Source: Pseudonocardia sp. CNS-139 (lineage in GTDB: Bacteria > Actinomycetota > Actinomycetes > Mycobacteriales > Pseudonocardiaceae). From it: a DNA stretch of 51,077 bases. A model generated the notes under the pieces. That model did no database searches. It saw nothing but the letters and a program-made list of their open reading frames with translations, and was not told where the DNA came from. A program made the translations under genes and the position numbers. Of the stretch, positions 35,122-44,198 are shown piece after piece. How positions within the stretch are numbered: the first letter of the stretch is position 1; every line of letters starts with the position of its first letter. The stretch covers positions 1-51,077 of the forward strand of contig MKJX01000190.1 in NCBI GenBank assembly GCA_001942415.1, given 5' to 3'.

Positions 35122-36478
35122 ATGACCGCTGTGCTGTCCCGTCCCGCCGTCCCCGCGCTGGCCGGGGCCGGCCTGCGCGTCCCGCTCGTCACCGGCGGGC
35201 ACGCCCGCTACGCCAACCTCGACGTCGCCGCGAGCGCCCCCGCGCTGGCGGCGGTGGCCGACCACGTCGCCGACCTGCTGCCCTACTACGCGAGCGTGCA
35301 CCGCGGCGCCGGCTACGCGTCGCAGGTCTGTACCGCGGTGCTGGAGCAGGCCCGGGAGACCGTCGCGCGGTTCGTCGGGGCCCGCGCCGGCGACGTCGTC
35401 GTGTTCACCCGCAACACCACCGACGCGCTGAACCTGCTGGCCGGGGCGGTGCCCGGCGACGTGCTGCGGCTCGACGTCGAGCACCACGCGAACCTGATCT
35501 CCTGGCGCTCCGGCCGGGTGCTCACCGCCGCCCCGACCGTCGCGGAGACGCTCGACGGGCTGCGCGTGGCGCTGGCCGCCGCCCCGGCCGCGCTGGTCGC
35601 CGTCACCGGCGCGTCGAACGTGACCGGGGAGGTGCTGCCGCTCGCGGAGGTCGCCGCGGTCGCGCACGCGGCCGCGCCCGCGTGGTGGTCGCGCGGCGCA
35701 GCTGGCCCCGCACCGCCGCGTCGACATCGCCGCGGCCGGCGTCGACTACCTCGCCCTCTCCGGGCACAAGCTCTACGCCCCGTACGCGCGGGCGCGCTGG
35801 TCGGGCGGCGCGACTGGCTCGACGCCGCCGAGCCCTACCTCGCCGGCGGCGGCGCCGTCCGCAGCGTGACGGCCGGAGCCGGCGCCACGACCGTGACCTG
35901 GGCGGACGCGCCCCATCGTCACGAGGCCGGCACCCCCAACGTGCTCGGCGCGGCCGCGCTCGCGCAGGCCGCCCGCTGCCTCGACGGGCTGCTGGACGCG
36001 GGCGCCGGGCACGAGCGCGCCCTGCTCGACCGGCTGGAGACCGGGCTCGCGGGCGTGCCCGCGTCCGGACGCTGCGGATCTGGGCGGACGCGCCCGACCG
36101 CGTCGGCGTCTGCTCGTTCGCGGTGGACGGCCACCCGGCCGGGCTGGTCGCGGCCGTCCTGTCCGCCGAGCACGGCATCGGCGTGCGCGACGGGAAGTTC
36201 TGCGCCCACCCGCTCGTCGACCGGCTCGCCGGCACCGCCGACGGCCGCGCCGTCCGCGCGAGCCTGGGGCTGGGCACGGCGGAGTCCGACGTCGACCGGC
36301 TCGTCGACGCGTCGGCCGGCTGGTGGCCGACGGCCCGGGCTGGGACTACGCGGTGGTGGACGGGCACTGGACCCCGGTGCCCGACCCGCGCGACCTGGAC
36401 CCGCTGGGCGTCGGCCGGACGGGGCCACTCGGACCTGGCTGCGGGGGGACGGACCCAGACCGCATTCTGGCTCCATAA
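35122..36478 (+). CDS. Class V aminotransferase, cysteine desulfurase-like (frameshifted)
   Basis: ATG 35122 with GGAGG upstream. N-terminus: ARYANLDVAASAPALAAV and FTRNTTDALNLLAGAVPGD. The PLP Lys lies in YLALSGHKLYAPYGAG. The C-terminal half has VWADAPHRHEAGTPNVLGAA-like sequence and GVCSFAVDGHPAGLVAAVLS, GIGVRDGKFCAHPL. Three frames must be joined (breaks near 35690, 36070 and 36330). The last frame stops at TAA 36476-36478 inside the first unit of the triplet repeat. Members move sulfur from cysteine or cleave C-S bonds. Control by SAM-IV supports a sulfur role. Confidence 0.85.
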
Positions 36479-36564
36479 CGCTGTCAAGGCGGCCCCCCAA
36501 CCGCAATATGGCTCCAGAACGCTGTCGGGGGCGCCCCCTGACGTGCAATGTGGCTCCACAACGC
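36462..36564. repeat. Triplet repeat, family B, locus 2
   Basis: Units at 36462-36481, 36503-36522 and 36545-36564 (spacing 41 and 42) match the array at 7658-7760. The first unit is identical to the third unit of locus 1 (GCATTCTGGCTCCATAACGC). The others carry one or two changes, for example CCAGAACGC. The array supplies the stop codon of the aminotransferase frame and lies 20 bases before the next gene. Confidence 0.85.
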
Positions 36565-36584
36565 GCGGGGGGAGAGGGCTCGGA

Positions 36585-37833
36585 GTGCGGTCGGGGGGTC
36601 TGCGCCGGCATCGGGGGTTTCGGCGGTTCTGGCTGGCGGCCACCGTCTCCGGGCTCGGCAGCCAGATCACGTACGTCGCGCTCGGGGTGCTGGTGGTCGT
36701 CGACCTCGGCGGCTCCGCCGCCGACGTCGGGCTGGTGCAGGGCGCGACCGTCCTGCCCTACCTCGCCGTCGGGCTGTTCGCCGGGGTGGTCGCCGACCGG
36801 GTCCGGCGCAAGCCCCTGCTCGTCGGCACCGACGTGGCCCGCGCCGTCGTGCTCGGCTGCGTCCCGCTGCTCGCCCTCGGAGGGGTGCTGGACGTGCCGG
36901 CTCTCGCGGCGCTGATGCTCGGGTTCGGGATCTTCGACGTGCTGAACGCGGCCGCGCACCAGTCGTTCCTGCCGCGGCTGCTGCCGCGTGGGCTCCTGCA
37001 CCGGGCGAACGTCCGGCTGGAGCAGAGCAACGCCGCCACCACGACGGGCGGGCGGCTGCTCGGCGGCGGGTTGGTCGCGGCGGCCGGGGCGCCGCTCGCG
37101 CTGCTCGCCGACGCCGTCAGCTACGCGGTGTCGGCCCTGCTCACCGCGACCGTCCCGCTGGACGACCCGCGCCCGGAGCGCGCGTCCCGGTCGGTGCTCG
37201 CCGACCTCGCCGAGGGCGCCCGCTGGGTCTACCGGCACCGCACGCTCGGCCCGCTCGCGATCGGCACGCACGGCTGGTTCCTCGCCAACTCCGTCGCGAT
37301 GGTCGCGTACGTGCCGTTCGCGCTGGTCGAGCTGGGGATCGGGCCCGTCGGGCTGGGCGTGACGTACGCGTTGGCCGGGATCGGCGGGCTGGCCGGCAGC
37401 ACGGCGTCGGAACCGCTGGCCCGCCGCTCGGCATGCCCGCGACGGTGGTGGGCGCGCGGCTGCTGGAGGCGGGCGGGATCGGCGTCGTGGCGCTCGCGGC
37501 CACCACGGACGGGGTCGCCGCGGTCGCCGTCGCCGCGGCGGGCCAGTTCCTCTACGGAGTCGGGTTCGGCGCGGAGGCCCGATCGAGATGGCCTACCGCC
37601 AGACCGTCACGCCCGACCGGCTCCAGGGCCGCACGAACGCGACGATGCGCTCGTTCAACCGGGCCGCGATCGTCGTCGGCGCCCCGCTGGGCGGGTTCTT
37701 CGCGGACGCCGCCGGCCTGGTCACGGCGCTGTGGACCGGGGCGGCCGGGATCGGGCTGGCCGGGCTGCTGCTGGGCGCGTCCGGGTTCCGGGCGGCCCGT
37801 TACCCGGACGCGTACGAGAGCGCGCCCGGCTAG
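36585..37833 (+). CDS. MFS transporter, DHA3-like exporter (frameshifted)
   Basis: GTG 36585 follows GGGAGAGG. About 12 helices are predicted from segments such as FWLAATVSGLGSQITYVALG, YLAVGLFAGVVADRVRRKPL, LNAAAHQSFLPRLLPRGLLH and VGVTYALAGIGGLAGSTASE. The loop AGVVADRVRRKP is the MFS motif between helices 2 and 3. Resembles enterobactin/macrolide exporter-type proteins. Frame changes near 37430 and 37580 have to be joined. The TAG stop at 37831 overlaps the left edge of a MITE-like element. Confidence 0.85.
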
Positions 37834-38029
37834 TGCCCCGTCCGGGGAGGTTCGGGCGGGAATCGGCGGATCCAGGCACCCGCCGGCAAGGCGCCGACCG
37901 GGCCTCGTACCGGGCGTACTCGGCCCGGTCGGCAACACTCCGCCTGCCCACCCCGCCGGCCAGCCATCCCCCAGCGGCGGGCGGCTGGGCCGTCGAGTTC
38001 GGTGCTGAACCTCTCCGGACGGGGCACTA
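37831..38029. mobile_element. MITE-like element with 21-base inverted ends and TA duplication
   Basis: Ends GTGCCCCGTCCGGGGAGG... (37833-37853) and their reverse complement (38007-38027) match at 20 of 21 positions. TA dinucleotides flank both ends, within CTAG on each side. TA duplication inside CTAG is the target preference of IS630/Tc1-mariner transposases. The 195-base element has no coding capacity but contains a perfect 12-base internal hairpin (37893-37904 with 37922-37933). It is inserted between the MFS gene and the AAC(3)-type gene. No parent transposase is in the window. Confidence 0.65.
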
Positions 38030-38040
38030 GGGTCCGGTTC

Positions 38041-38859
38041 GTGCCCTTCGTCACCCGTGCCGACGTCCGTGCCGACCTCGCGGAGCTGGGCCTGCGCCCC
38101 GGCGACGCCGTGCTCGCACACGGCGCGCTGAGCACGGTCGGCCGGCTGCTCAACGGGCCCGACGCCGTCGTCGGTGGGCTGCTCGACGCCGTCTCGCCCG
38201 GCGGCACCGTGCTCGCCTACACCGACTGGGACGCCCGCTACGACGAGCTTCTCGACGAGCACGGCCGGGTGCCGGACGCGTGGCGCCCGCACGTGCCCCC
38301 GTTCGACCCGGGCGCGTCGCGCTCCGCGCGCGACAACGGGGCGCTGCCCGAGTTCCTGCGCACGTGGCCGGGCGCGCTGCGCAGCGGCGGCGCCGGCGCC
38401 TCGATGGCCGCGATCGGGGCGCGCGCCGCGTGGTTCACCGACGACCACCCACTCGACTACGGCTACGGGCCCGGCTCGCCGCTCGCCAAGCTCGTCGCGG
38501 CCGGCGGGAAGGTCGTGATGATCGGCGCGCCGCTCGACACGATGACGCTCCTGCACCACGCCGAGCACCTCGCCGACCTCCCGGGCAAGCGCGTGATCCG
38601 CTACGAGGTGCCGTTCGCCGGGCCGGACGGCGTGCGCTGGCGCCCGGTCGAGGAGTTCGACACCGCCGACCCGGTGGTCGAGGGGTTCGCCGAGGACTAC
38701 TTCGCCGAGATCGTCACCGACTTCCTGGCGACCGGCCAGGGCAGCCGCGGACGGGTCGGTGCCGCCGAGAGCGTGCTGGTCGACGCGGCGCCGATGTGCG
38801 CGTTCGCCGTCGGGTGGATGGAGCGCCGGGCGGGCGGAATGCCGGCCGCGCCGCGCTAG
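38041..38859 (+). CDS. Aminoglycoside N(3)-acetyltransferase family protein
   Basis: 272 residues from GTG 38041. Antibiotic_NAT family features are DAVLAHGALSTVGRLLNGPD, GTVLAYTDWDARYDELLDEH, ASMAAIGARAAWFTDDHPLD, SPLAKLVAAGGKVVMIGAPL and the His-rich TLLHHAEHLADLPGK. Members acetylate the 3-amino group of 2-deoxystreptamine using acetyl-CoA, but many chromosomal members have other substrates. The start lies 11 bases after the MITE-like element, so the element may supply or separate its promoter. Confidence 0.88.
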   Translation: MPFVTRADVRADLAELGLRPGDAVLAHGALSTVGRLLNGPDAVVGGLLDAVSPGGTVLAYTDWDARYDELLDEHGRVPDAWRPHVPPFDPGASRSARDNGALPEFLRTWPGALRSGGAGASMAAIGARAAWFTDDHPLDYGYGPGSPLAKLVAAGGKVVMIGAPLDTMTLLHHAEHLADLPGKRVIRYEVPFAGPDGVRWRPVEEFDTADPVVEGFAEDYFAEIVTDFLATGQGSRGRVGAAESVLVDAAPMCAFAVGWMERRAGGMPAAPR

Positions 38860-38870
38860 TTGCCGAGGCC

Positions 38871-39533
38871 ATGCAGATCGGCATCATCGGTGCGGGCAAG
38901 ATCGGCGGCACGCTCACGCGCAAGCTCGCCGCGCTCGGCCACGACGTGCGCGTCGCCAACTCCCGGGCCCCCGAGACCCTCTCCGACCTCGCCGCGGAGA
39001 CCGGCGCGACGCCCGTGTGGGCCGCGGACGCCGCGACCGACGCGGATCTCGTGATCGTCAGCATCCCGCAGAAGAACGTGCCCGACCTGGCCCCGGGCAT
39101 CACGTCCAAGGCGCGGCCGGGGGCGCCCGTGGTCGAGACCAACAACTACTACCCGCGCCAGCGCGACGGCCGCATCGCCGCCATCGAGGACGGCACGCCG
39201 GAGAGCGTGTGGGTCGCCGAGCAGCTCGGCACGCCGGTGTTCAAGGTGTTCAACGGCATCAACTGGAGGTTCCTGCTGGAGAACGGCGCGCCCGCGGGCA
39301 CGGCGGGCCGGATCGCGCTGCCGGTCGCCGGCGCCGACGGTCCCGGCAAGGACACCGTGTTCGCCATCGTCGAGCAGCTCGGGTTCGACCCGGTGGACGG
39401 CGGGTCGCTCGCGGAGTCCTGGCGCCAGCAGCCCGGCACGCCGGTCTACGGCGCCAACCTCGACGCCGGCGGGGTGCGGCGCGCGCTGGCCGAGGCCTCC
39501 CCCGAGCGCCCGGCCGGCTTCCGCGCGAGCTGA
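38871..39533 (+). CDS. NADP-binding protein, F420-dependent oxidoreductase type
   Basis: 220 residues from ATG 38871. The N-terminal MQIGIIGAGKIGGTLTRKLA is a Rossmann NADP motif, followed by DVRVANSRAPETL, where the NSR residues recognise the NADP phosphate. ADLVIVSIPQKNVPDL and FKVFNGINWRFLLENG follow. It resembles the NADPH:F420 reductase (Fno-like) and related oxidoreductases. It starts 11 bases after the acetyltransferase stop, so it is probably co-transcribed. Confidence 0.85.
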   Translation: MQIGIIGAGKIGGTLTRKLAALGHDVRVANSRAPETLSDLAAETGATPVWAADAATDADLVIVSIPQKNVPDLAPGITSKARPGAPVVETNNYYPRQRDGRIAAIEDGTPESVWVAEQLGTPVFKVFNGINWRFLLENGAPAGTAGRIALPVAGADGPGKDTVFAIVEQLGFDPVDGGSLAESWRQQPGTPVYGANLDAGGVRRALAEASPERPAGFRAS

Positions 39534-39566
39534 CGGCGCGAGCCGCCCGGGAGCGCCGCCCCACCC

Positions 39567-39623
39567 GATGCAGCAAAGCCACCCTCATGCAGCGACGTTG
39601 CGTCAGGGTGGCTTTGCTGCAAC
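39567..39623. repeat. 3'-end palindrome, family A, copy 4
   Basis: Same arms as the other copies, with one change in the left outer arm (GATGCAGC for GTTGCAGC) and a different loop. It lies between convergent gene ends at 39533 and 39656, 34 and 33 bases from them. Confidence 0.85.
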
Positions 39624-39655
39624 CCCGGGCTGCACGTCGGCGCGGCGCGTCAGGG

Positions 39656-40453
39656 TCAGGCCACCACCGGGCCGCTCGCCACCACGTCCGTCGGGGTGGC
39701 CGGCATCGTCCGGCCCGGTTCGAGCGACACCGCGTACCCGGCGAACGGGCCGGCGTCGGTATCGGCGACGGCGTGCGCGGCGGGCTCCGGCGCGGTCACG
39801 TCGAACGTCCCGAGCGGGCGCGGATCGCCGTCGCCGGTCCCCCACAGCACGTAGACCGACGCGGCGCGGTCGTTCGGCGCGAGCCCGGCCGTGACGACCG
39901 TGCGGCTCTCGGGCGTCACGAGCATCGCCGCGACGGGGTCGCCCGCGGGCGTGCGGAGCGTCGCGAGCGCGCTGCCCGGCGCGCCGAGCTGCGTGACGGC
40001 GGCGGCTAGGGCCTGGGCCTGCGCGGCCAGCGCGTCGCGCTGCTGCTGCACCTGCACCGTGTACGCGGTGAGCCCGCCGATCCCGACCACCACCGCGGCG
40101 GCGACGGCGACGAGCGCGACCCGGCGCCGGTTGCGGGCGGCGAACCGCGGATGCTGCTCGACGGGCGTCGGGGCCGGTGCGGGGGCCGGCGGCCGCGGGA
40201 CCTCCTGCGGCGTGCGGGCGGCGGCCGCCATGAGGTTCGCCCGCAGCCGCGGCGGCGGGTCGACCTGCTCGGCCGTGCCCGCGAGCGCGCTCATCACCAG
40301 CTCCGTCTCGCGGACCGTCGCCCGGCAGGAGCGGCAGCCCTCCGCGTGGATGCGCATCGCCTCCTCCTCGCCGGGTTCGAGCGCGTGCAGCGCGAACGCG
40401 ACGGCCTGGTCGCCGAGCGGGCAGGGGGCGCTCGTCCCGTTCCGGTTGCTCAT
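39656..40453 (-). CDS. Anti-sigma factor, RskA family
   Basis: 265 residues from ATG 40453. The N-terminal zinc-binding anti-sigma motif is HxxxCxxC in IHAEGCRSCRATVRE. One membrane helix (RVALVAVAAAVVVGIGGLTA, about residues 110-130) separates a cytoplasmic sigma-binding part from an outer RskA domain (SVYVLWGTGDGDPRPLGTFD). It holds the ECF sigma factor encoded just upstream inactive at the membrane. The ATG overlaps the expected sigma stop. Confidence 0.9.
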   Translation of the reverse strand: MSNRNGTSAPCPLGDQAVAFALHALEPGEEEAMRIHAEGCRSCRATVRETELVMSALAGTAEQVDPPPRLRANLMAAAARTPQEVPRPPAPAPAPTPVEQHPRFAARNRRRVALVAVAAAVVVGIGGLTAYTVQVQQQRDALAAQAQALAAAVTQLGAPGSALATLRTPAGDPVAAMLVTPESRTVVTAGLAPNDRAASVYVLWGTGDGDPRPLGTFDVTAPEPAAHAVADTDAGPFAGYAVSLEPGRTMPATPTDVVASGPVVA

Positions 40454-41078
40454 CGGGCACCACCGCCGTGTCGGTGGAGATCTCGCCCAGCACCGGGCCG
40501 AGCAGGCCGCGCAACCGCTGGATCCCGCTGAACATCCGCGACTTGACGGTGCCCAGCGGCACCCCCGTCAGCGCGGCGACCTCCCGCTGCGTGTAGCCGC
40601 CGAAGTACGCGAGCGCGAGCGCCTGGCGCTGGTCGGCGGGCAGGTCACCGAGCGCGGCGCGCACCTTTCCCGCCTCGACGGCGCGCAGCGCGCCCTGGTC
40701 GGCGCCCGGCCCGGCCACCGGCCACTCCCCGTCCTCGGCGGCGGGCACGGTGCGCCGCCGGATGGCGCTCTCGCGGCGCACGGCGTCGACCGACTTGTGG
40801 TGCACGAGCGTCAGCATCCACGTTCCGAAGCCGCCGCGCGCGGGGTCGAACCGTCCCGGCTCCCGCCAGAACGCGAGGAACGCCTCCTGCACGACGTCCT
40901 CGGCCAGTCCCTCGTCCGCGCAGATCCGGCGGGCCAGCGAGTACGCACGCCGGCCGTACCGGTCGTAGAGGGCCGCCAGCGCCGCCTGGGCACCGGCCTG
41001 CACACCCCGGACCAGCTCCTCGTCGGAACGGCCGGATGCGTCCGGCACGTCGGCGTCGGCCACCAGCAGGGTCCTCAC
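40450..41078 (-). CDS. ECF sigma factor, SigK-like
   Basis: About 208 residues from GTG 41078. Region 2: ALAALYDRYGRRAYSLARRI, DVVQEAFLAFWREPGRFDPA and GTWMLTLVHHKSVDAVRRES. Region 4: LPADQRQALALAYFGGYTQR and GVPLGTVKSRMFSGIQRLRG. The open frame runs past the start of the anti-sigma gene. A one-base change near 40470 would give the normal stop at 40450 that overlaps it (ATGA), so a frameshift error at the very end is likely. It forms a SigK-RskA pair with the next gene and probably controls the cluster above it. Confidence 0.88.
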
Positions 41079-41201
41079 GTCCGGAGCGTTCGCAGCAGCG
41101 AGGTGATCGGTTCGGGCACGCGAACCCTATTCCCCGCAGCACGGCCGTGGGACGCCCGAACGGACCAGTCCGGCGCATCGGGCTCGTCCGGCGCATCGGG
41201 C

Positions 41202-42746
41202 TCATACCGCACCGGCGAGCCCGCGGACCGCCAGCCCGAGCCCGACCGCGAGCACCAGCGCCGCGGTCAGCACGGGCATCGCCGCCGCCAGCCGGGCCGT
41301 CCGCCGGCGCAGCCCCGGGGAGACCCGGATCCGCTCCAGCCGGTCCCGCAGCCCGACCAGCAGCAACCCGGCCACGGTCAGGGTCGCCGCCATGCCCAGC
41401 CCATAGCAGAGCACCAGCGCCACCCCGAACCACGTGCGGCCGAGCCCGATCGCCCCGAGCAGCACGAGCAGCGCCGTCGGGCTGGGCACCAGGCCGCCCG
41501 CGACGCCGAGCCCGACCAGCGCCCCGCGCCCGAACCGGGGCGCGGGCCCGTGCCCATGTCCGTGGCCGTGCCCATGACCGTGGCCGTGCCCGTGGCCATG
41601 CCCGTGGCCGTGCCCATGGCCGTGCCCGTGCCCGTGCCCGTGACCGTGCCCGACGCCCGCGCCGACGAGCACCCGCTCCGGCTCCACGGCCACCGGACGC
41701 CGGACAGCCGAGCGCAGCAGCCCCACCCCGACGCCGGCCACCAGCAGCCCGCTGAGCACCGCCAGCCCGCGCAGCAGGCCGTCCGGCGCGAACGCCGCCG
41801 AGACGCTGACGAGCAGGCCGACCGCGAGCACGCCCGCGGTGTGGGTGGCGGTCACGGTGGCCCCGACCAGCAGCGCGTCCGACCGGGTGCCCCGCCGGCC
41901 GGCCAGGTACGCGGCCATCACGGTCTTGCCGTGGCCGGGCAGCATCGCGTGCGACGCGCCCAGCACGAGCGCCAGCCCGACGGCCAACACACCCACCCAA
42001 CCGGTCAGCTCCGCCCGCCCGACGAGGTCGGTGAACCGGCGGTCCAGCTCGCCCAGCACCCGCTCGACCGGCCCGCCGCCGGCCGGCGCCGCGACGGCGG
42101 CGCCACCGCCGGAACCGGGCTCCACCCGCAGCGTCGCCGCCCGGACGTCCAGCGGGTTCGCCAGCAGGTCGACGGGGTAGGCGCGCAGCCCGTCGCTGAC
42201 GCTCGCGGCGGGCACGGTCGAGTCCGCCAGCCGCACGCCGACGCCCTCGGCCGTGATCTCCCGCCAGCCGATCCGGTCGCCGAGGTAGGTGTCCTCGAAC
42301 GCCACGGTGGCGGACCCGTCCAGCGCCACCGGCGCCCGCAGCGCGCACTCGACGCGCGTGGTCGCGAGCCCGGCCTCCCCCGGCGGCCGGGTCAGCCCGG
42401 CGCGGTCGAGTGTCCACGCCGCCGGGGCCCCGTCCACCGTGACGCGCGCACCGGCCGCGAGCTGCGCGCACTCGGCGTCCGCGCGCCGCTGCGCCTCCGC
42501 CGCCGACACGGTGCCGTCGGCGTCCGCGTCCAGGTCGGGCGTGAGCTGCAGGGTCGGGATCTCGGCGTGGTCGACGACCGCGGTGAGCTCGATGCGATCG
42601 GGGTGCAGGCGCAGCCCGTCGTAGTGGTTGACGGTGACGTTGCCCAGCGGGTGCGCGTCCGCGGCGCCCGCCGGCCCGGCGAGCAGCGCCAGCGACCCGA
42701 GCGCGGCGACCGCCCCGAGCCGCCACCACCAGCGGCGTCCCCTCAT
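41202..42746 (-). CDS. NicO-family nickel/cobalt transporter-like protein with (HG)17 tract
   Basis: 514 residues from ATG 42746. A signal peptide (LGSLALLAGPAGAADAHPLG) is followed by a 230-residue external domain. Membrane helices carry the NicO motif ASHAMLPGHGKTVMAAYLAG. A cytoplasmic-type loop encodes 17 His-Gly pairs (41547-41651), which should bind metal ions. The last helices follow (PSPTALLVLLGAIGLGRTWF). NicO/RcnA proteins move Ni or Co. The fused external domain is characteristic of actinobacterial members beside DUF4331 genes. It overlaps the TPR gene by four bases. Confidence 0.88.
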   Translation of the reverse strand: MRGRRWWWRLGAVAALGSLALLAGPAGAADAHPLGNVTVNHYDGLRLHPDRIELTAVVDHAEIPTLQLTPDLDADADGTVSAAEAQRRADAECAQLAAGARVTVDGAPAAWTLDRAGLTRPPGEAGLATTRVECALRAPVALDGSATVAFEDTYLGDRIGWREITAEGVGVRLADSTVPAASVSDGLRAYPVDLLANPLDVRAATLRVEPGSGGGAAVAAPAGGGPVERVLGELDRRFTDLVGRAELTGWVGVLAVGLALVLGASHAMLPGHGKTVMAAYLAGRRGTRSDALLVGATVTATHTAGVLAVGLLVSVSAAFAPDGLLRGLAVLSGLLVAGVGVGLLRSAVRRPVAVEPERVLVGAGVGHGHGHGHGHGHGHGHGHGHGHGHGHGHGHGHGHGPAPRFGRGALVGLGVAGGLVPSPTALLVLLGAIGLGRTWFGVALVLCYGLGMAATLTVAGLLLVGLRDRLERIRVSPGLRRRTARLAAAMPVLTAALVLAVGLGLAVRGLAGAV

Positions 42747-44123
42747 CGGGACCCCCGCAGCGCGTCGAGGGTGCGCTGCGCCTCGGGGGCGTGCAGCGGC
42801 GAGAAGTACGGGTTGGTGCGCAGCGCCTCGTCCAGCGCGGCGACGGCGTCGGCCGGGCGGTCGAGGGCGGCGAGGATCATCCCGCGGTGGAAGTCCGCGG
42901 TCGCGTCGCGGCGGCCCAGCTCGGCCGCCCGCTCCGCGTACGGCAGCGCGTCGGCCGGGCGCCCGGCCCGGTACAGCGCCCAGGCCAGCGCGTCGGCCGT
43001 GAACACGGCCTGCCGCCGGCCCCACTCGGCCTCCGCCAGCCGCACGGCCTCGGCCGGGTCGCCGTGGTCGGCCGCCACCTGCGCCGCCGCGAGGTCGTCG
43101 CGCGAGCCCTGCGCGGCGTAGAGCCGGTCCTGCTCGGCGATCAGCCGGTACTGCGCCTGCGCCTCCTCGGTGCGCCCGGCCGACTCCAGCAGCTCGCCGT
43201 ACTCCAGCAGGTACTGCGGCAGCGGGACGCGCTCGGTGAGCCGGCGGTAGCCCTCGACCGCCTCGTCGGTGCGCCCGCGCGCGGCGAGCGTCTTCGCCCG
43301 GCCCTGCAGGAGCGCCGGGTCGCCCGGGACGGCCGCCAGCCCGCGGTTGTACTGCGCCTCGGCCTCGGCGAGGTCGCCGCGGCCCCAGGCCAGCTCGCCC
43401 AGGTAGTAGTGGCAGAACACCAGCTCGTCGCGGCTCGTCGCCGCGTCCAGCGCGCGCTGCATCGCGGCGCGCGCCTCGTCGGTGCGGCCGTGCAGCTCCA
43501 GCTCGTAGGACGCCCGGGTGAACGACGCGACGCCGGGCCGCAGGTCGAGCATCCGCTGCACGGCGGCCGTCGCCGCCGCGGTGTCGCCGAGCTGGGTGGC
43601 CGCGTCCGCGAGCACCCCGTACGCCTCGACGTTCGACGGGTTCAGCGCCACCGCCGCCGCGGCGTGCCCGCGGGCGGCGGCGAAGTCGTGCCGGGCGTCG
43701 CCAGCGCCCCGAGCCCGACGAGCGCGGTCGTGTTGGCGTCGGGCTGCAGCTGCACGGACGGTCGAGCGCGCCCTGCGCCTGCGCGTAGTAGGCGGGGTTC
43801 GCGCTCGCCCGGGCCTGCTCGACGTACGCGGCACCGAGCGCGGCCCAGGCCGCGGGGTCGTCGGGGAGCCGGCGCAGCCGGTCCTGGTACTGCTGGATCA
43901 CGGCGGCGAGCCGGTCGCCGACGGGCTGCGGCGTCGCCGACTGTGGCGTGGCCGGGCCCGTCACCAGAGCGGCGACGAAGAGGGCCCGTCACCAGAGCGG
44001 CGACGAAGCGCGACGAGCGCGACGCGGCGACGGCGGCGACGCTCGGGAGGAGCCGGCGCGACCGGCCGGGGACGCGGTCGCGGGAGCGGGCGGGGCGGGT
44101 GCGGGCGGCGCGGAAGTGGGCAT
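42743..44123 (-). CDS. Tetratricopeptide repeat protein (frameshifted)
   Basis: About 430 residues with many TPR units (AVALNPSNVEAYGVLADAAT, AEAQYNRGLAAVPGDPALLQ, ADALAWALYRAGRPADALPY, AVAALDEALRTNPYFSPLHA). The N-terminus from ATG 44123 is Pro/Ala-rich and then hydrophobic (FVAALVTGP), probably a signal or anchor. Frame changes lie near 43700 and 43760, and a 28-base tandem duplication at 43954-44009 disturbs the frame. It probably scaffolds proteins of the same cluster at the membrane. The start is uncertain because of these breaks. Confidence 0.75.
43954..44008. repeat. 28-base tandem duplication inside TPR gene
   Basis: The 27 bases at 43954-43980 recur at 43982-44008 with period 28. 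Because 28 is not a multiple of three, the duplication shifts the reading frame in the N-terminal membrane segment of the TPR protein. It is either a recent slippage mutation or an assembly artefact. Confidence 0.8.
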
Positions 44124-44198
44124 GAGAGGTCCAGTCCGTGGGAGGGAGGAGGACGGGGGCACGGGGGTGGCCCGGGCGGGCCGGGCCACCCCCGGCCG

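Noticed and set aside
37831..38029. Simple transcription terminator between two genes
   Set aside because: The inverted arms are 153 bases apart, too far for an intrinsic terminator, and the TA/CTAG flanks fit a transposable element better.
41168..41203. Tandem 18-base direct repeat upstream of the ECF sigma gene
   Set aside because: Only two copies, between the NicO stop and the sigma start. No regulatory meaning could be supported.
41547..41651. CRISPR-like or simple-sequence repeat
   Set aside because: It is the coding sequence of the His-Gly tract in the NicO protein. There are no spacers and no cas genes.
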